This document shows positions 54,092 to 62,759 of a DNA stretch of 64,000 nt, one piece after another; the stretch's first letter is position 1, and every line of letters starts with the position of its first letter. The stretch lies in contig OZ020308.1 in the NCBI GenBank assembly GCA_963971305.1, forward strand, positions 25,449,275-25,513,274. Reading direction: 5' to 3'. The stretch comes from Arcuatula senhousia. Lineage: Eukaryota; Mollusca; Bivalvia; Mytilida; Mytilidae. The notes under the pieces are model-generated. The model was not told the origin of the DNA, made no database searches, and worked only from the letters and a program-made list of their open reading frames with translations. Position numbers and translations under genes: made by a program.

Positions 54092-54666
54092 ACTCTGGGT
54101 ATGATGTGTGGTTATGAGACCAGCTCCATCCAGGTCAATCATCATAATGATCAAGTTATCATTGGTTTGTGTGAAACGAAATTAAGATGAGCAAGATACA
54201 TTTCCCAATCAGGTCGTCTTGATGGATGAAGCAGGGCAAAAAGAAAAAGTTTACAAATACGACAAGGACAACAAACCTTTATTTACACTTCCATTGAGAC
54301 AAACTAGTACCAGCCAGGGTTGCATTGGTGTGGTGAGTCAGGTCAACGACAAATTGAGAGGAAGAGTTACATGTATCTTATTAGACCAAACGGTGCTATC
54401 AACATTTATCATGGACATAGTTCTGTCACTTCTGCCAACAATGCATTTACACCGTTGAACATTACTGCATCGCCATCGAATTACTATGTTGTTATTGCCG
54501 AAACATCACTGCATTTTCTGAGCATAAACAGAGACTTGTTCACATTTATTAAATTTTTACAAAATAGAAATTGAGCAACATCCAATGTGTTTTTGCTTCG
54601 ATGGCAAAGTGTTCATGAGGTGTGCTACAGATAAAGAACAAAATGGTGCAAAAATATACTAACTTA

Positions 54667-55200
54667 AGGAGGCTCGAGGGTCTAAATTTGAAAAATATTG
54701 TTATACATTTTTCTGTAATTTGACACACTTGTAGTCCTTTATGTTTGGATCAAATATATGCAATTAAAAATGGGTGTCACCGTTCATTTAAGCCCGCTAT
54801 TAAGTTTCTCAAAATAGGCTATTTTCCATCTATTTAGATTATATAGGAAAAATGACAATTCAAAGCCTAAAAATGACATAGAAAAAACTTAAACAACAGA
54901 ATGTCTTCAAATTTGCAAAGATTGCGTGTTTTAATGCATTCTTCAAATTAAATCAACAAAAAAGGCGGTCACCGTGCAAATTAAAAGATGAAATTAAAAA
55001 AAGTGTTTGAACCTTTGCCAATTTTTCACACAAAATATAAAGAAAATGAGGATTTCAGCGTAAAACACGGCATACAGAAATTACTGAACAATAGGATTCC
55101 TTCAAATTTACAAAGAAGGTGTGTTGTTTAATGCAATCAGTGACATTGGAGGGATCGCTGTGCAAAAAAAGATGCGCAAATTTAGACCAGCGAGCCTCCT
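54667..55200. mobile_element. 534-bp inverted-end element with TTA flanks
   Basis: AGGAGGCTCGAGGGTCTAAAT at the left pairs with ATTTAGACCAGCGAGCCTCCT at the right, give or take two bases, with TTA outside both ends. Two internal blocks of about 200 bp are similar (CTTCAAATTTGCAAAGA, then GTGCAAA). Begins five bases after the pseudogene's stop. Confidence 0.6.
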
Positions 55201-55682
55201 TTATACCAACTTTTTGTGGTGAGCTTCGGATTTGTACACATAACCTCTTCAAGGGAAAGCCAAGAGCCATTATTATATAGTCAAACGCCTTTTTTGACTG
55301 CAACCGATATTAAATTTGCGGTCATTTTAAGGATTATATTTGAAAAAGTGAAATGGATTCTTCTAAATTTATTACATAGATTCATATGAAATACCGACTT
55401 TTCCAAATGAAATATAATCTGTTAAATTCACAATGTGAAATAACCAAAATATTTTCACTCTTGCTTCCTTTCCCGCACCCTTGGAACATCATGCATTTCT
55501 TTAAAATATTATTACAATTTTTATCAAGGAATTAACGAACGAGAAGGAACTCTAGTTCATTTTAAAATCAGTTTACGTACTTCGAATGCACATGATGGCA
55601 CCTTTAATCGGTGACGTTTAACTTCTTCCATTGGAAATTAATACTTTTATGTGTCGTTTATTTGGAATATATTTATCTATTT
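55201..55682. other. No feature seen
   Basis: AT-rich, no clear coding or repeat signal. Confidence 0.5.
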
Positions 55683-55898
55683 ATGTATAGTGGTATTACA
55701 CTAAATAGCTGTTTTAGCAAACTATTTTCTGCAATTCTTAACAACAGGTAGAATAAATTTTCTGAAAGCATTGATTTAATTACCAAGGCGCAAGCTGGTT
55801 TTCGTAGAGGATACTCTACTGTAGATAATATATTTGTATTATATGCACTAATTTCTATATATTTTTCAAAGGGTAAGAAATTATACTGTACATTCATA
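55683..55898 (+). pseudogene. LINE reverse-transcriptase fragment
   Basis: The plus strand reads a GITL..SCFSKLFSAILNNR segment, a stop, then KFSESIDLI, QAGFRRGYSTVDNIF and a LISIYFSKGKKLYC segment. This matches the fingers region of non-LTR reverse transcriptases (GIxLL...KxxxxxLxxRL...Q.GFR.G.ST.D). One stop (TAG) and an abrupt end before the catalytic box show it is dead. Confidence 0.8.
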
Positions 55899-55935
55899 AC
55901 CAAATTATCACTAACATCAATATATGTCAAGGGTA

Positions 55936-56003
55936 TGCAAACCCTTAGGATTTAGACACTTTTGAAATTTAAACGGATAATAGATAGCTAAGATGTGTTC
56001 TTT
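55936..56003 (+). repeat. Direct repeat copy 1 (empty site)
   Basis: CCTTAGGATTTAGACACTTT, GAAATTTAAACGGATAATAG, ATAGCTAAGATGTGTTC. It matches 56180-56345 without the hairpin. Confidence 0.65.
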
Positions 56004-56179
56004 AATGTAAAAGTGTTGATGTCGGGGAGTCTTCAAGGGCAGCGCTAACCTTCATGGAAATTAGAAATAAAAATTACAACAAAGTTCCGTTCAATGAAGA
56101 ACATTGAATAACAGAACCAAAAATACCAAACAGGAAAACCAAATTACAATTAAGGCCAACCTATGTCGTGGATAGGTAA

Positions 56180-56345
56180 AACCTTAGGGATTAGACGATT
56201 TTGAAATTTAAACAACGGACAATTGATAGCTTTAGTCATCTTCCCAAGTCAAGGTTTTCTGATCCACTTCGCTCCCCACAAGAGCGAAGTGGATCAGAAA
56301 ACCTTGACTTGGGAAGATGAGCTTTAGTGTGTTTTTCAAAACAAA
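56180..56345 (+). repeat. Direct repeat copy 2 (with hairpin insertion)
   Basis: CCTTAGGGATTAGACGATTT, GAAATTTAAAC, GACAATTGATAGCTTTAG, then the 85-bp hairpin, then GCTTTAGTGTGTTTTTC. Confidence 0.65.
56236..56320. mobile_element. 85-bp perfect hairpin insertion
   Basis: Arms 56236-56274 and 56282-56320 are exact 39-bp reverse complements (TCATCTTCCCAAGTCAAGG at the outside, CACTTCGCTC at the tip), with the 7-base loop CCCACAA. GCTTTAG lies directly outside both ends, a 7-bp direct repeat compatible with a target duplication. Confidence 0.85.
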
Positions 56346-56349
56346 TGAG

Positions 56350-57107
56350 TTGCTGAAACACTGGGACTTGACTAAAAACGATTGCTATATATTATATATC
56401 AAAATCAATGTGTTTTAAAATGAAAAATCAATCGTCTGTAGTAAAGAACTTGTGGTTACTTTCATTAAGTCTACTAGCTGTATCAAGAGCGTAACACTGT
56501 TTAACGTTAATTTTGAAATGATTGAACAAATTACCAATACCATTGTTTGGAAACCAGTTTCATTTCAACATTTTTTAAAACGAATATTCTGAAAATATGC
56601 GACTTTATAATAGCTGAATTTTATGTGATGAATCATGTATTCAACGTTTCAATTTTAACACCGTGATAGCTTTAGAGTATCTAATATATATTATAAGAAC
56701 AAATATAAAATAAATGTACATGTATTTTGTTGATTTTGTAGAAAATAAATCTAATAATATCGTCTTTTGTACAGAATTTTTTCTTCCTTTTAGCCAATCA
56801 AATGATTTTCACTTTTAATGATCGATTTTACAAGTATGAATTCATTTAGAGCTAAAACATTTAAAAAAAGTCAAATTAACATATTGAAATTTTAACATTA
56901 AAAAAAATTACATTTTGACATTTTAATTTCGTGAGTGAGTTTTCATGTGCTATTCAGCAATGAATAATTTGTAGTCAATTAAGATAGAAATAATTCATAT
57001 TGTATTCAAAACCAAAACCAAAACATGACTATACCCTTCTCACGGGGATCAACTAGTCCCATATTTTTTTTTCAAAATATATTAATGTTCAAATAGTTCG
57101 TAATTAT
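56350..57107. other. No feature seen
   Basis: AT-rich sequence, no frame or repeat that I can support. Confidence 0.5.
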
Positions 57108-58565
57108 TAGCTCACCTGGATCGAAGGTCCAGGTGAGCTATTACCATCACTTGGCGTCCGTCGTCGTCGTCGTCGTCTGTTAACAATTTTTCAAAAATCT
57201 TCTCCTCTGAAACTACCAAACAGAATTTAATGATTTAATGAAACTTGGTATGAATGATCCTTAGGGTGTCCTGCACCAAACTTGTGTTTTGATTTTTGAT
57301 CCGTTAAAAAACATGGCCGCCGTTACTAAAAATAGACTAGGGGGGTCAGACTACTGTTTTTGGCTTATAAATCAAAAAGTATAAGAGATAAAGGAAATCT
57401 GAGGCCACGCTACTGATTCAGCATCAAAAGCTCTACAAAAGTCTCCATTTGGTCGAAGTTGTCAGATGACCCCTTATAGGGGTTATGGCCCCTGAAAGGT
57501 GAAAAATAGCCATTTTAGAGATTAGCTGTTGCTTGCTAAAATGTTTAGCTCATTTAGCTCCACGAAAGTCTCCATAGGGTTGAAGTTGTCAGATAACCCC
57601 TTATAGGGGTTACGGCCCCTGAAAAATAGCGTTTTTTCATGTTTTTGTCCTACAGAATGAAAACTATTGCACATAGAGATTAGCTGTTGCTTGCTTAAAT
57701 GTTCAGCTCATTTAGCTCTACAAAATTCTCCATAGGGTCGAAGTTGTCAGATGACCCCTTATGGGGGTTACGGCCCCTGAAAAATAGCTATTTTTCATGT
57801 TTTTGTCCTACAGAATGAAAACTATTGCAGATAGAGATTAGCTGTTGCTTGCTTAAATGTTCAGCTCATTTAGCTCTACAAAATTCTCCATAGGGTCGAA
57901 GTTGTCAGATGACCCCTTATAGGGGTTACGGCCCCTGAAAAATAGCGATTTTTTATGTTTTTGTCCTACGGAATGAAAACTATTGCAGATAAAGATTAGC
58001 TGTTGCTTGCTTAAATGTTCAGCTCATTTAGCTCTACGAAAGTCTCCATAGGGTCGAAGTTGTCAGAAAACCCCTTATAGGGGTTACGGCCCCTGAAAAA
58101 TAGCGTTTTTTCATGTTTTTGGCCTACAGAATGAAAACTATTGCAGATGGAGATTAGCTGTTGCTTGCTTAAATGTTCAGCTCATTTAGCTCTACAAAAT
58201 TCTCCACAGGGTGGAAGTTGTCAGATGACCCCTTAAAGGGGTTACGGCCCCTGAAAAGGCGATTTTTCATGTTTTTGGCCTACAGAATGAAAACTATTGC
58301 AGATAGAGATTAGCTGTTGCTTGCTTAAATGTTCAGCTCATTTAGCTCTACAAAAGTCTCCATAGCGTCAAAGTTGTCAGATGACTCCATAGGGGTTATG
58401 GCCCCTTATAGGTGGAAAATGGTGTTTTTGGCCTATAGAATGAAAACTATTGCAGGTAGAGAAAAGCTGTTGCTTGCTTAAATGTTCAGCTCATTTAGCT
58501 CTACAAAAGTATAGGGTCAACATCAATACCAGGTGAGCGATTCAGGCTCCTGGGAGCCTCTTGTT
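57108..58565 (+). mobile_element. Family B element, short-unit type
   Basis: TAGCTCACCTGGATCGAAGG start with foldback, GTCGTCGTCGTC run, about seven units of 163 bp nearly identical to 20249-21757, end CAGGTGAGCGATTCAGG, hairpin AGGCTCCTGGGAGCCT, CTTGTT. It lies 135 bases upstream of the lectin-like gene. Confidence 0.9.
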
Positions 58566-58859
58566 TCATATTATGTTAACTTTATGATTAATTTTTTGGG
58601 GGGCTTTTTTTTTGTAATTGACGCAATTTACTTCTAAATTTCAAACATATTTTCATTGGCAAAATAATATTTATGATAATGGTTTTGTAATTTCTGTATC
58701 ATGTATATGTATATGAATATTTTAAAATGTTCAATTAATTCAATTGATGGAGAAGAGATTATCCAATTAGATACTGGTAGCCAGCAAGGTGACATAACAC
58801 AGTGTATAAATGGAGAGATTAAAGCCGACCTTTGCGGCAGTTTGATCCGCTCTTTTTAC

Positions 58860-59744
58860 ATGATGTCGATTCTAACATTTAACGTTACATTTGTGTTTTT
58901 CGTAGCTATTGTCAAATCTGTGTATTCTCTGTTAAACATCGACAGCAAAACGAAAGAGATCTTGTTTGACACAGACAAAGTAATAGGAGTTTACTCTAAC
59001 CGAAAAGATAAATCTTGTGCTCAGGCTTGTTTCAGGCTTCGAGAATGCGAGGCAATAAATTACCGACCAGATACGAGGTATTGTGAACTACTGAAGAACA
59101 TTACTGGTGGACACTTGGTCGAGAGCGGAACCGCCTGGTTTTCAAAAAAACCAGACTGGGATAATGATTGCAAACACGACAGTAAATGCATGGATACTAT
59201 ACAAAATTCTAACAAATGTTCTTACTTATTTGAATTTGAATACTTCGATAAACAGCAGTTGCTTATGTCTGAATTGCGTCAAAATATTTCCGTCTACAAC
59301 GTTGCACTTGGTAGCAGTGCTACCCAGTTTCCTGACAGCCCAGGGATTTGGCGCGAAGATCCGAACAATGCCATTGACGGTAACTTTGATAGCGCAAGTA
59401 ATACAAATCCTAGGGCCAATAACGATGGTGAGTTGTTTTGGAAGGTTGACTTGAGTTCTTTGTACCTCATACGAAGGGTCGAAATTTACAATAGTTTAAT
59501 TTATCATGAACGACTTCATGGCGTGGAGATTACTATTGGGATTGATGAGAGTAAAATGAGCGTATGTGGTAATTTTACAGGACCAGGAACAAAGGGTCAG
59601 CATATTATTATCAACTGTTCCAGTGAATTGATTGGACGATTTGTAAAACTAAGTATCGTGCGACCGGAAAAGCAAAGGATACAGCTAGAGAAGTGGAAGT
59701 GTACGGTTTTTGATCAATCTGTAAATAAACTGTATTTTTTTTAA
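58860..59744 (+). CDS. Secreted PAN-domain plus fucolectin-like (F5/8 type C) protein
   Basis: Single open frame, 294 residues from the ATG at 58860; an in-frame ATG at 58701 would add 53. I prefer 58860 because MMSILTFNVTFVFFVAIVKS reads as a signal peptide. Next comes a PAN/apple-like segment (SCAQACFRLRECEAINY, RYCEL, AWF), then a Cys-rich linker. The C-terminal 140 residues are a fucolectin/tachylectin-4-type discoidin fold: NVALGSSATQ, NNAIDGNFDS, FWKVDLSSLYLIRRVEIYN, ERLHGVEI, GRFVKLSI. NAIDGN and WKVDL are family hallmarks. The classical fucose-binding His/Arg set is not obvious, so ligand specificity is open. Such proteins are usually secreted recognition lectins in molluscs. An ATAAATAAAG at about 59890 can serve as the polyadenylation signal. 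No intron is evident; upstream exons cannot be excluded. Confidence 0.75.
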   Translation: MMSILTFNVTFVFFVAIVKSVYSLLNIDSKTKEILFDTDKVIGVYSNRKDKSCAQACFRLRECEAINYRPDTRYCELLKNITGGHLVESGTAWFSKKPDWDNDCKHDSKCMDTIQNSNKCSYLFEFEYFDKQQLLMSELRQNISVYNVALGSSATQFPDSPGIWREDPNNAIDGNFDSASNTNPRANNDGELFWKVDLSSLYLIRRVEIYNSLIYHERLHGVEITIGIDESKMSVCGNFTGPGTKGQHIIINCSSELIGRFVKLSIVRPEKQRIQLEKWKCTVFDQSVNKLYFF

Positions 59745-59890
59745 ATTTTGTATTCTAAGAATTACTTTTTACTACCCGATATGAAAAGTAAAAAAAAACC
59801 TATACATTTATAATTTTTTTTGTATACGTCTTTACATTTTTTAATCCGTCTTGTAGATTTAATATGTAAAATTATCTTTTACTGCAACAT

Positions 59891-59896
59891 AAATAA
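59891..59896 (+). promoter_or_regulatory. Polyadenylation signal of the lectin-like gene
   Basis: AATAAA within CATAAATAAAGAGC, about 150 bases after the stop, a usual distance. Confidence 0.5.
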
Positions 59897-59970
59897 AGAG
59901 CAAATTATTCGTATATGATTGTAAAAATTATTTATCTTAATTAAAGAAACTACATAAATTGTAGCTATTT

Positions 59971-60735
59971 TTATACCCCCACTCGTAAGAGAGGGGGCTA
60001 TATTGCAATCACCTTGTCCGTCCGTCCATCTGTCTGTCCGTCCGTCCGTCCGTCCGTCTGTCCGTCCGGTTCAATTTCTCTGCTTCCACTGGATGGATTG
60101 GTTTCAAATTTAGTACACAGCTTCAGCATAATGAGTTTTACCATGCCTCTTCTTTCCAGGTCAGTCCATCATCTTCTTCCTGTTTTCGGAGTTGACTTAG
60201 ACTTTTTTATGGGTCAAAAATAGACAATTTCTAGTAACAGATTTCTCCTCTTCTACAGAAGGGATTGATTTCAAATTGGTATACAGCTTTATCATGATGA
60301 GTTGTACCGTGCCTCCCCTTTCCATGTCAGTCAGTCATGTACTAGTCCATAATCTACTTCCTGTTTTCCAAGCAGACTTAGATTTTTTTAGGGTAAAAAA
60401 ATTGAAATGTGAAATTTTTCGAAACAGATTCCTCGGCTTCTACTGAATGGATTGGGTTCAAATTTGGTACAAAGCTTCAGCATGATGAGTTATACCGTGC
60501 CTCCCTTTTCCAGGTCTGTTCATTATTTACTTCCTGTTTTCGGAGCCGACTTAGACTTTTTTATGGGTCAAAAATAGACAATTTTTCGTAACAGATTTCT
60601 CCTCTTCTACAGAAGGGATTGATTTCAAATTGGTATACAGCTTTATCATGATGAGTTGTACCGTGTCTCCCCTTTCCAGGTCAGTCGGTCATCTACTTCC
60701 TGTTTTCTGAATGGTCGAGTGGGGGTATGCTTAGC
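59971..60735 (+). mobile_element. Family D element
   Basis: TTATACCCCCACTCG start with foldback GAGAGGGGGCTAT, GTCCGTCCGTCC run, about four units (GATTGGTTTCAAATTT, CAGCTTCAGCATAATGAG, CCAGGTCAGTC), end CGAGTGGGGGTATGCTTAGC. Confidence 0.85.
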
Positions 60736-60736
60736 A

Positions 60737-61760
60737 CGAAAGAAGCAAAGGTATACCAAAGGGGTAATAAGTATCATAAAACCGTCAGGACAAAGACAAA
60801 ACCGGCAGACAAAAAATCATCACAACAAAACAAACCACATAACTTAAAACACACACACATAACAACAAACCGCATTCAGCAACGTGAACTCAAGTCGAAA
60901 CGAGAGTGAACTCAGGTGCTCCGGAAGAGTAAGCAGTTCCTGCTTGAACTTGCTATAGCACACCCGTCACGTTGCAAAAGTTCGATTTAGTGTTGGTCAA
61001 ATCCGGAAAGGATAACAATACAAAACTCTACGTCAAACCAACATCTGTGCTCATCTGAGAGATAGAAATTCCGTATTTGTATACAAGCACATGATGTCTT
61101 CCGTAAAATTTCTTGAGTGATGGCAACAACCTGGGATCAACGTACCTCTGTGTTAACAATTTGCTTGTCAGCCGTGTAGCTCTATCAAGGAAGTCGATGT
61201 ACTCCCCACATGCTCTGGAATAACGAATCAATTGTGATACGTAAACTCCATATGCTGGAGCGGACGGAATGTTGCTACACAGAAAGGGAAAGTTAACTAT
61301 TGGAAAGTTGAAGTCATCACGTTTGTCATAGAGCTTTGTACAAAGCCTTCCTTGTGTGTCAATTTCGAGAAATATATCCAAATATGAAGCGGACCTCCTA
61401 GAATCTGTAGTGTCCTTTATCTCAAGTTCCTTCGGATATATGAGATGTAAATAGTCACCAAATCGAGGATTGTTTAGTGAAAGGACATCATCAATATAAC
61501 GAAATGAGAGATTGAAGGATAAAGCAAGTTTGCGGTCCTTTTTGTCTAAAGTGATTGTAAGAAGTCCACTTCATATGAATGAAGAAACAAATCGGCAAGC
61601 AATGGTGCACGATTTTTGCCCATTGGGATACGTATTGTACACGACTTAGTGCAACCCCTTGCTTATATTTTTTCTCAATTCCACTGGTTCTATGATTTAG
61701 CGAACATGCATCAAGACTAATGCCTTTCAAGTCAAATTTAGCCTTCATATTCAAAATCCT
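60737..61760 (-). pseudogene. Reverse-transcriptase retroelement, 3' part, decayed
   Basis: Minus strand: a PMGKNRAPLLADLFLHSYE block, one in-frame stop (about 61556), then FRYIDDVLSLNN with the catalytic YIDD at 61487-61498. The thumb end follows, with YLDIFLEID, LYDKRDDFNFPIVNFPF, AYGVYVSQLIRYSRA and KKFYGRHH, stop near 61028. The remaining 290 bases are a 3' tail shared with 45057 and 62760. The pattern is that of a widespread invertebrate reverse-transcriptase family; whether it belongs to Penelope-like elements I cannot decide, because no GIY-YIG endonuclease is visible. Confidence 0.75.
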
Positions 61761-62153
61761 AGCATTTCAATGAAATATTCCCAAAATAAAAAAAAAATGC
61801 ATAATTTAGGGGCAATTTGTTCACTTATCGTACATTGTCCTTCGATGTTATTTTCTATGTCCTTGGGTCGTAAAAGCTTGTTTTGATTTTATTTCTGAAG
61901 TAAAACGTTTTACCTGGCCATAAAGAGCAGCTTGATTTAAAACAATATGTTGACAATATTGATCAGAACACAAGGTTCTTTAGTCTTGAAAAAGCCTAGG
62001 GAATAACCTCCTTGCAGTCATTGAGTTTCCATAAAGTAAAAAGGTTTTGTTCTTGTTTTCTCGGATGCCAATTATAGGCCCCATGCCCCTGGTCAGTGAC
62101 TTAAGTTTATTCATAAAAAATCTCTAATGGGTAGATATAGACATTTAAACTGG
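61761..62153. other. No feature seen
   Basis: Intergenic AT-rich sequence. Confidence 0.5.
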
Positions 62154-62164
62154 TCTCATCGACA

Positions 62165-62500
62165 CCTAACACAAGTGATTTACCTTTTCGTTTTTCAAAA
62201 ATTATATGAATACAGTTAACATATATGGATACATACATATAAAAACCATTTTCCTTTTCGTTATTCATTTTCCTTTTCTTTTTTCATTTTCCTTTTCTTT
62301 TTTCGTTTTCCTTTTCGATTTTGAATAGGAAAATGGCCCATTTTTCTTTTCGTTATTCATTGTCCTTTTCAAATTTTTTTTTCAAATTTTTTTTTTCGAT
62401 TTTTTTTTATTATTATTTTGAATATGAATATGTTATATGTAACATATAAATTTTGAAAAACGAAAAACGAAAACCGAAAAGGAAAATCACTTGTGTTAGG
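62165..62500. mobile_element. 336-bp MULE-like MITE with 11-bp target duplication
   Basis: Inverted ends CCTAACACAAGTGATTT and AATCACTTGTGTTAGG, continuing through CCTTTTCG.../...CGAAAAGG. TCTCATCGACA stands directly outside both ends (62154-62164, 62501-62511). The middle is a CCTTTTC(T)nCATTTT low-complexity stretch. Target duplications of 9-11 bp are usual for Mutator-like elements. Confidence 0.8.
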
Positions 62501-62759
62501 TCTCATCGACAGAGTGATCGATTGGAAAAGATAGGTTCTGTCATTATTCCTATACTAGTATATAAATAAAAAATACAACGAAGTTCTTTACAATTATTTT
62601 TTCTACGCCTGCACGCGTTTTGTCTATTCAAGACTAACCAGAGGTGTTCTACCCTAAACTTGAAAATTTCAAACACTATATGAATATGAAGAGCATAGAA
62701 CAACGAAATTTCTAGTCTCTAGGACTATGAACAGCAATCCCGCCTAGCATGTACTGCAT

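Larger units (their letters stand above)
46786..54662 (+). pseudogene. TRIM-related B-box/coiled-coil/NHL-like pseudogene, split by insertions
   Basis: Pieces of one intronless gene in order. 46800-47157: B-box zinc finger (CKLCE..WKCIEYNLLMCHRC..H) and a second B-box (GKQCCLFCQSYDDLVCSICL). 48572-48900: coiled coil (EDQEQAIMKAVKERAQHLL). 48905-49270: linker with NMIPSMFG, then WINDW, then LLLVIEDSS. 54092-54662: beta-propeller-type end (MDEAGQKEKVYKYDKDN, NIYHGHSSVTSANNAF). Such proteins are a large family in bivalves, thought to act as ubiquitin-ligase-like or immune-related factors. Here it is dead: a frameshift and TGA at the first cysteine of B-box 2 (about 47050), a stop in the coiled coil, further shifts in the propeller part (near 54350 and 54560), and three insertions (47158-47917, 47955-48571, 49280-54091). 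No ATG is seen near the 5' end. The NHL-like call rests on remembered relatives. Confidence 0.75.

Noticed and set aside
7314..61660. Shared ACTTAGTGCAACCCCTTG string at 7314 and about 61643
   Set aside because: Too short to define an element; it may be a remnant of one of the retroelements, but I cannot show which.
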